Notes: generated by a model not told the origin, from the sequence alone. 55,690 bases of DNA from Tissierellales bacterium (GCA_018433765.1 JAHDQO010000014.1:1-55690), one strand, 5' to 3'; positions 43,368 through 52,238 are shown, numbered from the stretch's first letter. A program made the numbers and translations.

Positions 43368-43842
43368 ATGTCTTTCACCTCATAGTTTGATTTTCTTTAC
43401 TTCATAGTAACCTATTACAGGAAGCTCAGCTCAATTCATTTAAGTACATTTTATTTATTAATAATATGATCTCCCTCTAAGGAGTATATATTATTGTCCA
43501 TATTTTGTAAACTCCTTAGCATTTATACATTGTAGTTTAATATTGCAGAATATTATAAGTCATCATCTAATAGCTTATAATAAAAAGAAATAGAAAAGTA
43601 TTAAATATTTACAGAATCAGATTGCAAATAGAAAGACTGTTAATGTATCTACAAATAAATATGTTACACTTTCTAATATGCGCAAATATATTATAAAAAT
43701 AATGGACTTTTTTTTATAAGCATTACATTTTTGTGTATAACTTATAGAAATCATTTACTTATGTAGTAATTTGTGTTAATATTGATTTGAAATCATACAT
43801 AAGCAGGAATAATTTTATAACCACCTAAAAGGAGAAATAACT
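43368..43842. other. Gene-free AT-rich spacer
   Basis: No convincing gene. It holds the inverted repeat CTAAGGAGT (43477-43485) / ACTCCTTAG (43511-43519) with a 25-nt loop. Near the right end it carries the AAAGGAG ribosome binding site of the next gene. Confidence 0.5.
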
Positions 43843-44346
43843 ATGAATAACAGTAATTGGAAAATAGATATTATCGATGAAATTAAACAATTATCAGCTA
43901 ATTTAAGTGAATCACAAAAAAAGAAATATCAACTAGAATTGCTAGAAAAATTAATAAATAGAATTGAACAATTTTCAAATAAAAACTGTTCTAAATGTGA
44001 AAAACATAAAGAAAATATAGAAAATATAATTAATCAAATTAAAAATAAAAGTTCTAAAAAGGAATACGATAATAATTTAAAATTAATATTAAATCATATG
44101 AAAGAAGACCATGGACTTTATAGAGTAAATGAAAAGCAAAATGAATTAATGCCTATAGGATTAAGCTTAGGTTTAGCATTAGGTGCAGGACTTGCTTTAA
44201 GTTTGTGTTTAGTATTAAGTGCAGCACCACTAGAATTGGGTATACCCATAGGAAGCGGTTTAGGATTGGTTATTGGAATGACTGTAAGTGCAAGTATTGG
44301 TTCAAATATGGATAGAAAAAATAGAGAAGAAGGAAAGCTAATTTAA
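43843..44346 (+). CDS. Unknown protein with helical cytosolic part and Gly-rich membrane hairpin
   Basis: 167 residues. The first 100 are charged and helical, with a CSKCEKHK motif (Cys46 and Cys49) that could bind zinc. The C-terminal part has two hydrophobic Gly/Ala/Leu-rich helices (about 105-128 and 132-153), a pattern like small glycine-zipper membrane proteins. I recognise no family. AAAGGAG precedes the ATG. It is a single gene closed by a terminator. Confidence 0.65.
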   Translation: MNNSNWKIDIIDEIKQLSANLSESQKKKYQLELLEKLINRIEQFSNKNCSKCEKHKENIENIINQIKNKSSKKEYDNNLKLILNHMKEDHGLYRVNEKQNELMPIGLSLGLALGAGLALSLCLVLSAAPLELGIPIGSGLGLVIGMTVSASIGSNMDRKNREEGKLI

Positions 44347-44415
44347 GTTTTACCAATACTCAAATTATTTTAAAAAATTAATATCAAATATAAAAGATAA
44401 AATTAATAGTATTAA

Positions 44416-44444
44416 AAAATCCCATTACGATTTAGTGGGATTTT
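44416..44444. terminator. Bidirectional terminator
   Basis: AAAATCCCA (44416-44424) pairs with TGGGATTTT (44436-44444) between convergent genes. A/T runs stand on both sides. Confidence 0.78.
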
Positions 44445-44461
44445 ATTATTGTGAATAACTA

Positions 44462-45259
44462 TTAAACTTTACTTTCTTTATCAAACTTAAACATTATATC
44501 TATTAAAAACTTTCCTGATTTCATTTCATATTTCTCTATTACAGGCTCTATCAATTTATAATTATTTTGCTTAGCAAAATCGTATAGTTTTGCGTAAGCA
44601 TTTGCTTTATTCTTAATTCCATTACAAGTTGTTCTTAGGAATGTTCCACCATCAAATCTTTTTTTATTAATTGCATTAACCTGTTCAGTTTCCTCAGCAG
44701 GTGCAAAAACCTCTATATCAACAATTTCATTTTCGTCTCTATTATGTACTATCATCATATGCTTATTCTTAAGTTTTACATGAAATTTACTTACCATTTC
44801 GTATAATTTTCCAATTAACTGTCCACTTTCTTCAAACTTAATTTTATCTCTAATATAAATCACTTCACTTGCTTGCATCTCAATTATATCAATAAAGTAA
44901 TCTGTTTTAACGTTATTATCATTCCATAGAGAAGATTCATTAATTTTTTTCTTTATAGATTTCTTCATTTCTTCTAAATCTATAATTTTTTTATTTACAA
45001 TTAACAATTGATTTTCTAACATATTATTAAGAGATTTTTTGTTTTTTGACTTTTTAATTTCCTTTATATCTGATAATGATAAACCATATTTTTTTAATTC
45101 CTTTATAAACATAATTTCGCTTATTTGTTCTTTACTGTAATACCTATAATTATTCAAATCATCTATTTTGAACGGTTTGAACAAATCAATTTCATCATAA
45201 TGTCTTAATGTTTTAGTTGATACTTCAGCAATTAACGCAAATTCTCCAATAGTATACAT
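44462..45259 (-). CDS. MerR-family regulator with GyrI-like effector domain
   Basis: 265 residues. The N-terminal MerR winged helix (1-70) reads IGEFALIAEVSTKTLRHYDEIDLFKP. A coiled dimer helix (about 75-115) and a GyrI-like small-molecule domain (about 125-260) follow. Such regulators bind promoters with long spacers and untwist them when ligand binds. The operon promoter at 46160-46190 has exactly this form, so it probably controls its own operon. It starts 2 bp downstream of the creatininase-family stop. Confidence 0.87.
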   Translation of the reverse strand: MYTIGEFALIAEVSTKTLRHYDEIDLFKPFKIDDLNNYRYYSKEQISEIMFIKELKKYGLSLSDIKEIKKSKNKKSLNNMLENQLLIVNKKIIDLEEMKKSIKKKINESSLWNDNNVKTDYFIDIIEMQASEVIYIRDKIKFEESGQLIGKLYEMVSKFHVKLKNKHMMIVHNRDENEIVDIEVFAPAEETEQVNAINKKRFDGGTFLRTTCNGIKNKANAYAKLYDFAKQNNYKLIEPVIEKYEMKSGKFLIDIMFKFDKESKV

Positions 45260-45261
45260 TA

Positions 45262-46119
45262 TTATTTCACACCTTCATTTTTATTTGTTCTTAAATAAGG
45301 GTTATTATATAGAAAATGATGTTCATATAATTGGTAGTTATCTCTTTTAATAAAAGCATTTACAGCTTCAAATAATATTTGCACCATTTCTTCATTTAAA
45401 AGTTTTCCAAGTTCAGCTTTTGCTATTTTAGGATATCCTATATGTCCAAATTTTTCAATCTTTCTTGATATCTTTTCTGGATATATCATATCTTGAGGGT
45501 TAATATCTACATCTGGTTGCTTAAGATAGTTTGATTTAACCAAACTATTTTCAATATCTAACATATTAGAAGTCTCAATCCATCCTGCATGAAAATCATT
45601 TGAAAATTTATTATATATTTCTTTTATTTTAGGATGATTATTTATGCTTAAACCCTTTTCTTTACTAGAAAAAATTGCTCCCATAGGAGAAAATGCACAT
45701 ACTCCATATTTAGTATTAATTTCTTCACAAGCTTCTTCAATTGCTATAAGGTGTTTTGGATCTGCATGCCCAGATATTATTACTATATTATTGATTCCCC
45801 AATTAACTATATTTTCAATTATTTCATAAGCTACTGCTTTAATTGTTGTTTGTTTTAAATAAAGGTTGCCGGGAAAACCAGACATACTGCCATATCCAAA
45901 AGTCACTGGTGGCATTACTAAAAACTCATAATCAGTATATTTATTCTCTAATAATTTTAATGTTTCTTGTTCCCAATACTTTGATTCGTATACATCAACA
46001 CCTAACGGTAAGTGTCTACCATGCTGTTCTATTGGTGCTAAAGTAATAAACATAACAGTTTTTTTCTTATCCATTTTTTCTAATTCTTCCCATGTAATTT
46101 CCATAACATTTCTACTCAT
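45262..46119 (-). CDS. Creatininase-family amidohydrolase
   Basis: 285 residues of the creatininase/FAPy-deformylase family. These cytosolic metalloenzymes hydrolyse cyclic or formyl amides. The binuclear metal site is visible as PIEQHGRHLPLGVD (Glu, His, Asp) and IISGHADPKHLIAI (His), with a later Glu expected in the C-terminal half. The native substrate is unknown; creatinine is unlikely as there are no partner genes. AGGAGG precedes the ATG. It is co-transcribed with the MerR regulator. Confidence 0.85.
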   Translation of the reverse strand: MSRNVMEITWEELEKMDKKKTVMFITLAPIEQHGRHLPLGVDVYESKYWEQETLKLLENKYTDYEFLVMPPVTFGYGSMSGFPGNLYLKQTTIKAVAYEIIENIVNWGINNIVIISGHADPKHLIAIEEACEEINTKYGVCAFSPMGAIFSSKEKGLSINNHPKIKEIYNKFSNDFHAGWIETSNMLDIENSLVKSNYLKQPDVDINPQDMIYPEKISRKIEKFGHIGYPKIAKAELGKLLNEEMVQILFEAVNAFIKRDNYQLYEHHFLYNNPYLRTNKNEGVK

Positions 46120-46159
46120 TTTAATAATCCTCCTTTTAAAATTATTATCATTTATTTAG

Positions 46160-46190
46160 ATGATAATCCTTCCCGTAAGGGTAATGTCAA
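46160..46190 (-). promoter_or_regulatory. MerR-type promoter with 19-bp spacer
   Basis: TTGACA (46190-46185) and TATCAT (46165-46160) are separated by 19 bp. The spacer contains CCTTACGGGAAGG, an imperfect dyad (CCTT...AAGG) as expected for a MerR-family operator. It drives the creatininase-merR operon. Confidence 0.8.
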
Positions 46191-46346
46191 TAATATTTTA
46201 TAGTATTATTTCTTGAGTAAATAGTGATAACACTAATGATTATATTTAGCAAAATATATATTGTAATTTTTTAAATTTTGTTATACTCTTAAATAGATTT
46301 GCTAACAAACAATTATCTAATATATTTTAAAGGAGGATAAAAGTAG

Positions 46347-46727
46347 TTGAAAAAAATAAATAAAGAAATATATATTTTATTATCAGCAATAATACTAGGA
46401 ATTTCATTAATTGCTTCAAGTTATATTTTCGTTTCATATAATAATTCAAAAGATAAAAAAATTGAAAATATTAATACATCTACTGATGTCATGACATTAG
46501 AACAAACAGCAGCATATATGAAAATGAATAAAAAAGATGTATTAAACATAATCAAGATTGAACAGGAAAGGCTGAATAAATATAACGGATTTTCAGGTGA
46601 AATGTTTCCTTTTTTTAAAGTAGATAATAACTACTACACTTATAAGGAAGATTTAAAAGAATGGCTGCATGATTCGTGTTCTGATCAAAGAGAGTACGAT
46701 ACAAACTTAAACAAAATGCAAAAATAA
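46347..46727 (+). CDS. Membrane-anchored protein with excisionase/HTH_17-like domain
   Basis: 126 residues starting at TTG 46347, with AGGAGG ten bases upstream. One N-terminal membrane helix (about 8-30) is followed by MTLEQTAAYMKMNKKDVLNII and FKVDNNYYTYKEDLKEWL, which together look like a helix-turn-helix of the excisionase/HTH_17 type. Such a DNA-binding fold tied to the membrane is unusual; the domain may instead bind protein. It is probably co-transcribed with the next gene (29-bp gap). Confidence 0.6.
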   Translation: MKKINKEIYILLSAIILGISLIASSYIFVSYNNSKDKKIENINTSTDVMTLEQTAAYMKMNKKDVLNIIKIEQERLNKYNGFSGEMFPFFKVDNNYYTYKEDLKEWLHDSCSDQREYDTNLNKMQK

Positions 46728-46756
46728 CACATCTTATTTTATTTTTGGGAGATTAC

Positions 46757-47728
46757 ATGAAAACTAGATATAAATTAATATTATTTATTAGTTTTGCTTT
46801 TATCATAGGTTCTCTTTCTGACTATTTATTTGAAGGATCTGTAAAAGAAATAAGTCTTTCTGCTGAAAGAACTATTTATAAATTAGAAAAGAAAAAGGAT
46901 GTTATATTTAAATATATAAATGATGAATTTTGTACTTTTATTATTCTAGATGATAATGGTTTACCCCAAACTTTTTCTATGGTTAAAAGATTAGGATTGT
47001 GGGTATATGATTTTCCATCTAATTCTAATATATATGGAATAACTACTATTAAGAATAATTTGTATTATTATAATTTATGTTATTATGAAAATGTAGATGC
47101 AATATATCTAAAATCAAAAAATGGAACTAAAATAGAACCATTAAAACAAACAAAGTTAGAAATAAACAACAGTATTTATTTAGCATATGTATTTGAAATA
47201 AAAAACTACATTAATAATAAAGGTAGCTATCAAATAATTGCACTCGATAAAGATGGTAATGATATTAATGTCAATACAAATGAGTTTGAAGAAATAAGTA
47301 TAGAACTTTCTTTGATAAAAGACAATACACCTAAACTATTAACATACTCTACAGATGACCTTCTAAAATTTAATGATGATAGAGCTAAATTAAAAGAAGT
47401 ATTAATAAAAACTATAAATAACAAAAAACCTATAGAGCCTATAGTTTTTGAAGGGTGTAAATTACCTAATACTCAAAAAGATGTTTTTAGCGAAACAACT
47501 TTAGGTGAATACATTAAAATTGAGGGAAAAAATAAGGTTTTCAAATGGAATCATGAAATTAGTTATCATATTATATTAAATGGTGATTACAAGAACATCT
47601 TAATTAGATCAGATACTAATTATTTTAACAATAGTTTATTTGAAGAAGGAATAAATAATAATTCATTATATTATAAATTAGGTTCAAGTAAAAAATTAGA
47701 TAGATTGTTTGATCTATTTTTTCAATAG
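46757..47728 (+). CDS. Membrane-anchored protein, unknown
   Basis: 323 residues with a single N-terminal membrane helix (about 5-22) and an otherwise polar, beta-rich sequence rich in Asn, Lys, Ile and Tyr. The bulk is probably outside the cell. I recognise no domain. ATG 46757 is chosen because GGGAG lies 6 bases upstream; the frame extends four codons further as TTG. It follows the HTH-like gene and ends at a perfect palindromic terminator. Confidence 0.65.
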   Translation: MKTRYKLILFISFAFIIGSLSDYLFEGSVKEISLSAERTIYKLEKKKDVIFKYINDEFCTFIILDDNGLPQTFSMVKRLGLWVYDFPSNSNIYGITTIKNNLYYYNLCYYENVDAIYLKSKNGTKIEPLKQTKLEINNSIYLAYVFEIKNYINNKGSYQIIALDKDGNDINVNTNEFEEISIELSLIKDNTPKLLTYSTDDLLKFNDDRAKLKEVLIKTINNKKPIEPIVFEGCKLPNTQKDVFSETTLGEYIKIEGKNKVFKWNHEISYHIILNGDYKNILIRSDTNYFNNSLFEEGINNNSLYYKLGSSKKLDRLFDLFFQ

Positions 47729-47741
47729 TTTTTGTAAATAC

Positions 47742-47771
47742 AAATGGACTGCTTAATTAAGCAGTCCATTT
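47742..47771. terminator. Palindromic terminator
   Basis: A 30-bp perfect palindrome (half-site AAATGGACTGCTTAA) lies 13 bp past the stop codon. Confidence 0.82.
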
Positions 47772-47810
47772 ATTAATGTAAAAAGGAACAAGATCTTAAT
47801 GTCTTAATTT

Positions 47811-48260
47811 TTATAATACTGTTGTATCAGTCCTGCCCTTGCCTTTTACTTCTCTAGTAATAGTAGTCCACGTAGTGCAATCAGCAACACCAGTAGGTGT
47901 TAGTCCTCTATCTTCTTGATATTTTTTAAGTGCTGCTTCCGTTCCACTTCCCATGACACCATCTAACCCTCCGCCTGTATAGCCAAGAGTATTTAGAGCA
48001 TCTTGAAGTACAAGTACATTTGTATTTATATCTCCTTTTTTAAGTTTTACATATCCTGCAGCACATGCCGGAGGTAATATTCTCTTATCTACATGTACCC
48101 AAGTAGGAGTTAAATATCCAGGTTCCACATAAACCCAACATCCAATGTCTTCTGCTAATTGTCTTAATTCATTCCTCTCAGCACTAGTTAAAGTCTGCCC
48201 CATATCCATAGCTGAACCAGTATAGTGTTGAGACTGATAACTACATCCATGATAACCGGG
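47811..48260 (-). pseudogene. 5'-truncated M15-type D-Ala-D-Ala peptidase with peptidoglycan-binding domain
   Basis: The open frame runs 150 codons from just after a stop at 48263-48261 and has no start codon of its own before ATG 48209. Reading from 48260 it has GCSYQSQHYTGSAMDMG, the HxxGxAxD zinc motif of M15/VanY peptidases, then WVHVD, the second metal-ligand His. A complete PG_binding_1 domain follows (VLVLQDALNTLGY...YQEDRGLTPTGVAD). The N-terminal half of the peptidase is missing, so this is a fragment. A shorter protein from 48209 would lack part of the active site. Confidence 0.78.
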
Positions 48261-48403
48261 TTAATATTGTAAAAAGTCGTTTGTTTTCGAAAAAACAGAT
48301 TTTTCTTTTGTATAAATTTATCATCTTTTTATCAACACATTTAAAAGGAATCCTTGTCTCTTGTGCATTTGTATTAATTTTTCTAATGTAATTTTCAAGA
48401 CAT

Positions 48404-48556
48404 TTATTCATCCTTATAATATAATTCCACTTTGTAACCTATAATGTTTGATAATACTCTCTCAACTTCTCTTAGATTTTGTCTATTTTCTTCACTATCT
48501 CTCTCAACATTGCAAATAATTTCGTCTCTTGGATCAATTCCCTTTTCTATTTCCAT
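48404..48556 (-). CDS. Small protein of 50 residues, unknown
   Basis: ATG 48556 has AGGTGGTGA at a good distance, which is why I prefer it to the frame-opening ATG at 48595. The product is charged (16 acidic, several basic residues), probably one or two helices, and ends VELYYKDE. I recognise no family. The region just upstream was cut by the truncation of the M15 gene, so it may be part of a transferred segment. Confidence 0.5.
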   Translation of the reverse strand: MEIEKGIDPRDEIICNVERDSEENRQNLREVERVLSNIIGYKVELYYKDE

Positions 48557-48629
48557 TTGTGTCACCACCTGCTTTTTTATCAGTCTATTCAGCACCTAGT
48601 GTAAGTGGGAATCATCTTTATGTTATCTC

Positions 48630-48658
48630 TTGTAACACTTGTAAAAATTTGTTACAAT
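48630..48658 (+). promoter_or_regulatory. Promoter, member of the recurring family
   Basis: TTGTAA, 17 bp and TACAAT, preceded by TGTTATCTC. It resembles the promoters at 50492 and 52057 over about 35 bp. Confidence 0.72.
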
Positions 48659-48707
48659 CTATTTATTATTTTACATAAATGGATTACTCAATGGGAGGAT
48701 TGAATAA

Positions 48708-48935
48708 ATGAATACATTAATATTTTTTATTTTGTTAGTAGGAACACTTGGTAGCATTCTATTAATTTCAAAAGAACAAAAATCAGGAATTAAGTTAATG
48801 CTTCTAGGGATAAGTATAATTTTGTTTGGTGGAATAATAGCTATTGATTCTAATTCTGATCTAGGTGGAATTGAATATCTGATTGCTTTTGCGGGATTAA
48901 TTATATCTATTATTGGTTTTGGTAAAAAAGATTAA
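48708..48935 (+). CDS. Small membrane protein, unknown
   Basis: 75 residues with three short hydrophobic helices (about 2-20, 27-45, 52-71) and a basic end GKKD. GGGAGG stands upstream at a good distance and a promoter 50 bp before that. No family motif. It is the first of a run of small plus-strand genes. Confidence 0.6.
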   Translation: MNTLIFFILLVGTLGSILLISKEQKSGIKLMLLGISIILFGGIIAIDSNSDLGGIEYLIAFAGLIISIIGFGKKD

Positions 48936-49141
48936 TCCTTTGATCCGATAAACATTCATATTTAGCTGTTATATGAACTTGTGTATTGGCTTAGGAATGA
49001 ATATTCATAATTCTATCTTGTTATAATAGAAAAGTTTGTTTACATGTCAATATTATTATAAGGTTTTATCACTTGAATTAAATATATTCTTGCTATAAAC
49101 TTTGTTTAACATAATACTTAGCATGAGAGAGGGGCGTATTT

Positions 49142-49477
49142 GTGAAGAAAAAATATAAATTCTTAATTGCAATTATATGCGTTGTCATGTGTTTGTTTTT
49201 TTGGTTCATACAGCGGAATAAGATTGTTGGAACAATTTATGGTCCTGAAATGGAAAAGATTATAATAGATAATGTTTCCTATGTTTGGGGAGATACACCA
49301 TATAATGGTACTGACAAAAGTTATCATATAGGTAAAGGATCATGGCAAGATGGAACAAGAGTGTTGGATTTGTATAGAATTAAGGGCGATGAAGAATTTA
49401 ACTATCTATATGCTAGGCATGGTTGGGAAGGACAAATGTATGTGCGTGAAAATTTAGAAAACAGAGAGCAACAGTAA
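49142..49477 (+). CDS. Small secreted or membrane-anchored protein, unknown
   Basis: 111 residues starting at GTG 49142 (AGAGAGGGG upstream). After a basic start and one hydrophobic helix (5-22), an exported beta-rich domain of about 85 residues contains YGPEMEKIIIDNVSYVWGD. No lipobox Cys is placed right. Family not recognised. Confidence 0.6.
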   Translation: MKKKYKFLIAIICVVMCLFFWFIQRNKIVGTIYGPEMEKIIIDNVSYVWGDTPYNGTDKSYHIGKGSWQDGTRVLDLYRIKGDEEFNYLYARHGWEGQMYVRENLENREQQ

Positions 49478-49541
49478 AATAAGGAAGAATGTAAAAATAA
49501 ATAAGAAAATTTTTAAATTTATTAAAAGATAGGAGTTTATC

Positions 49542-50354
49542 ATGATATATGAATTAAATAAAGATGAGTATATTAATCTCATTCAATTAGACAAGTATTA
49601 TAACATTGAAATACCAGCTATCATATCAGGATTTAGTGAAGGTAAGATATTTGCTGATTCAAAAACACATCCAAGAACAGCTATGGTATGGACAAAAGAT
49701 GGAACATTTTTCATTGGTGATACTAATAATAGTAAATTTAACACACATATTAATAAGTTTGTAGATTCAACTATTAAAAAACTATCTAAAAGCTTAGGTA
49801 TTGAATGGTTTGAAATATGCAGTGTCTCTGAGGAATGGGACAAAAGAATAGAAGAACTTTTTAAAGATAGAGAATTAAGTAAAAGTAACCAATTTGTATA
49901 TAGAATGAACAATATTGATGAAAAGTATTTGGATTTAAAAGAATTGAAAGGTAACATTAAGATTCATGAAATAAGTAAAGAGTTTTTTGAATATCCATAT
50001 ACTAATAAACAAAATTTTATTGATGATATCTTATTGTTTTGGGATAGTATAGAAGAATTTTGTGATAAAGGATTTGGTTTATTTATAACAAAAGATAAAG
50101 ACATTGTAAGTAGATGTACATTAGATTTTAAATATAAAAATATTTGTACATTAGGGGTTTCAACTAATAAAAACTATAGAAAAAAAGGTTATGCTAAAAG
50201 AGTTGTATCGGAGACATTGATGTACTGTAAACATAAAGGTTTTGATCCATATTGGGATTGTATGGAAAGCAATAAAGGTTCTATTGCATTAGCTGAAAGT
50301 GTAGGTTTTAAGAAAGATTATATCTACTCATTATATGAATTCAAATTTCTGTAG
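49542..50354 (+). CDS. GNAT-family N-acetyltransferase
   Basis: 270 residues. The C-terminal half (about 140-265) is a GNAT fold with the acetyl-CoA-binding segment LGVSTNKNYRKKGYAKRVV (motif A, RxxGxA) and a final GSIALAESVGFK (motif B). The N-terminal half is of the type seen in GNAT_acetyltran (PF12746-like) proteins. The acceptor is unknown. A copy of its last 20 codons lies at 51326-51388, a sign of local duplication. Confidence 0.85.
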   Translation: MIYELNKDEYINLIQLDKYYNIEIPAIISGFSEGKIFADSKTHPRTAMVWTKDGTFFIGDTNNSKFNTHINKFVDSTIKKLSKSLGIEWFEICSVSEEWDKRIEELFKDRELSKSNQFVYRMNNIDEKYLDLKELKGNIKIHEISKEFFEYPYTNKQNFIDDILLFWDSIEEFCDKGFGLFITKDKDIVSRCTLDFKYKNICTLGVSTNKNYRKKGYAKRVVSETLMYCKHKGFDPYWDCMESNKGSIALAESVGFKKDYIYSLYEFKFL

Positions 50355-50415
50355 GGCTATCGTTATCAATAGACTTTCGTTTGCTAAATTATATCGTTTC
50401 AATGTCACAATTGAC

Positions 50416-50452
50416 ACCGTCAGAATGTGGAAAAACAGCCTGACGGTTATTT
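50416..50452 (+). terminator. Terminator of the GNAT gene
   Basis: ACCGTCAG (50416-50423) pairs with CTGACGGT (50440-50447), and TATTTTT follows. Confidence 0.8.
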
Positions 50453-50491
50453 TTATATATTGGTTAATAATTTATAATCTCATGTTATTTC

Positions 50492-50520
50492 TTGTAACAT
50501 TTTAGATTATTTGCTATAAT
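50492..50520 (+). promoter_or_regulatory. Promoter, member of the recurring family
   Basis: TTGTAA, 17 bp and TATAAT. The surrounding 70 bp (from TGTTATTTC to the TGTCCTTTAATGA after the -10) are nearly the same as at 52045-52110. Confidence 0.8.
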
Positions 50521-50622
50521 TGTCCTTTAATGATATGCATTATGTTTTACCTCTTTCCTAATTAATTGATTGATGAGGAAGGATTTAAAAAAATAAATAA
50601 GAAAGTATTGAGGAAAAATTTC

Positions 50623-51315
50623 ATGAAAAAATATTTTACTATTATAGTTGTATCTGTAATGCTGTTTATATTATTATGTGGTTGTTCCACAAAAAGTGAA
50701 AATACAGATACTGTACTTTCCACGAAAGGTGAAAATACAGATATTGTGCTTTACACAAAAGGACTAGAATTGATTCACAGAATGGATATGATGGCAGAAA
50801 ACGAGAATTATATAAATCTCATGTCTGCTTCAGCGGAACTTAAAGAGATTATCAATGGAATAGGAAATAACAATTATTCTGAACCTAATGCTGTATATAA
50901 AATTACGCTTCCTGAAGGAGCAACAGCATCTGTTTTTGAGGACGGCGAGATTACTGAAATGCCAGAGGAAATAAAAACAGAGATAGAAAAAAGATTACTC
51001 ACAGTAATTCCCTCTCAAGTAAATGCTTTGAATGGGTCAACTGTTTTAGCTGCTACTTCTATTATCACATTTGGAGATAGTTTTATAAATGAAGATTTAA
51101 ACAATAATACCATATACATTTATCTTTATGAAGGTGAATATTCTGCAATGGTATCTTTCTTTCCGGGAAATGAAAATATCGTTGGAGCATCTGCATACTT
51201 TGTAATAAATGATTCTCTTAACCAAATTTCCTCAGATTCTGAAATGTCAGAGTGGATTAAGAAATGCCTACCTCTTACCGATTATGAAACAGAGAAGGTT
51301 GAATTAGCTAAATAA
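50623..51315 (+). CDS. Lipoprotein, unknown
   Basis: 230 residues starting at ATG 50623 (GAGGAAA upstream). The signal peptide ends with lipobox LLCGC. Directly after it a 13-residue unit is duplicated (KSENTDTVLSTKG, then ENTDIVLYTKG). The mature part is mixed alpha/beta and I recognise no domain. A frame extension to 50566 lacks a good ribosome binding site. A GNAT-tail fragment follows at once. Confidence 0.7.
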   Translation: MKKYFTIIVVSVMLFILLCGCSTKSENTDTVLSTKGENTDIVLYTKGLELIHRMDMMAENENYINLMSASAELKEIINGIGNNNYSEPNAVYKITLPEGATASVFEDGEITEMPEEIKTEIEKRLLTVIPSQVNALNGSTVLAATSIITFGDSFINEDLNNNTIYIYLYEGEYSAMVSFFPGNENIVGASAYFVINDSLNQISSDSEMSEWIKKCLPLTDYETEKVELAK

Positions 51316-51325
51316 AAAATACAGA

Positions 51326-51388
51326 AAAAGTTCTATTGCATTAGCTGAAAATATAGGTTTTAAGAATGATTATATCTACTCTTTATAG
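51326..51388 (+). pseudogene. Duplicated 3' end of the GNAT gene
   Basis: Twenty codons ending in TAG (KSSIALAENIGFKNDYIYSL) repeat the end of the acetyltransferase at 50273-50340 with a few base changes. No start or upstream domain is present. It is a relic of a duplicated or exchanged gene. Confidence 0.85.
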
Positions 51389-51425
51389 TTATAAGTATCT
51401 GACTTTAATTAAAAATGGAGGGCGT

Positions 51426-52004
51426 ATGAAGAAAAAAGTTTTAATAAGTATTATTATATTTATTTTATTATTAATTCTTTCCCTGCATTATTGGGTATAT
51501 CCTATTGATAATAATTATAGTTGTATTCAATATAGAATTGGTGAAGAAGATTACAAAAAAGTTGAAGTTAAAGTTTACGGTACTATTAACAAGAGCTTGA
51601 TAAGAGATGATATTGCAAAGCTTAAATTCAAGTTTAATGATAAGGAATATCCTGATACATTGATACATCCATATATTTTTCCTATCAATCATAGTGGACT
51701 AATAGAAGCAAATGGTAAAATTAGATTTAATCCAACAGATAGTATAGAGCAAATAATAAGAAACTATGGAAATGATAAATACTATATAATTGATTTAGCA
51801 TATAGCTACTGGGATAACCGAGAAACTGAACACGAAATGTTAGGAGAACTAATTGTATCAAAAGACTTCAAATCTATTATAATAGAAATACTAAATAATT
51901 CTTCTTATGGCTTATCAGAAAGACAAGAAGTAATTGTTTCAGAAAGTAATATAGACGAATGTGCTTTATTAATTAAAGATGTCTTAAAACATTTTAAAGA
52001 CTAG
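51426..52004 (+). CDS. Membrane-anchored protein, unknown
   Basis: 192 residues from ATG 51426, which has GGAGGG upstream; the open frame reaches back into the GNAT relic. One N-terminal membrane helix (about 5-20) precedes a polar, probably extracellular domain with YRIGEEDYKKVEVKVYGTI and a C-terminal helix-rich part. No family recognised. Confidence 0.65.
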   Translation: MKKKVLISIIIFILLLILSLHYWVYPIDNNYSCIQYRIGEEDYKKVEVKVYGTINKSLIRDDIAKLKFKFNDKEYPDTLIHPYIFPINHSGLIEANGKIRFNPTDSIEQIIRNYGNDKYYIIDLAYSYWDNRETEHEMLGELIVSKDFKSIIIEILNNSSYGLSERQEVIVSESNIDECALLIKDVLKHFKD

Positions 52005-52056
52005 GTTAATATATAGTTAAAACTACAATTTAATATTTTATAATTTATGTTGTTTC

Positions 52057-52085
52057 TTGTAACATTTTAGAGTATTTGTTATAAT
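52057..52085 (+). promoter_or_regulatory. Promoter, member of the recurring family
   Basis: TTGTAA, 17 bp and TATAAT in a 70-bp context shared with 50480-50545. Confidence 0.8.
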
Positions 52086-52091
52086 TGTCCT

Positions 52092-52190
52092 GTAATGAAA
52101 TGTATTGTAATGGGAAAAGACAACTTTGTAAGAAATAACTTAATAGATGGCAAATTAATCCCATGAAAGATTTTTCATGGGATTTTATTT
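52092..52190 (+). ncRNA. Possible short transcript (promoter to terminator, about 100 nt)
   Basis: The promoter at 52057-52085 is followed after only about 75 nt by a strong terminator: AATCCCATGAAA (52157-52168) pairs with TTTCATGGGATT (52173-52184), and then TTATTTTATATTTT follows. Between them is only an 18-codon frame (MGKDNFVRNNLIDGKLIP) without a ribosome binding site, ending inside the stem. It is either a small RNA, a leader/attenuator for the CPBP gene, or the stub of a lost gene. Confidence 0.4.
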
Positions 52191-52238
52191 TATATTTTAA
52201 AATAGCATAGTTATTATATTTTTATTTGGAGGTATTAA

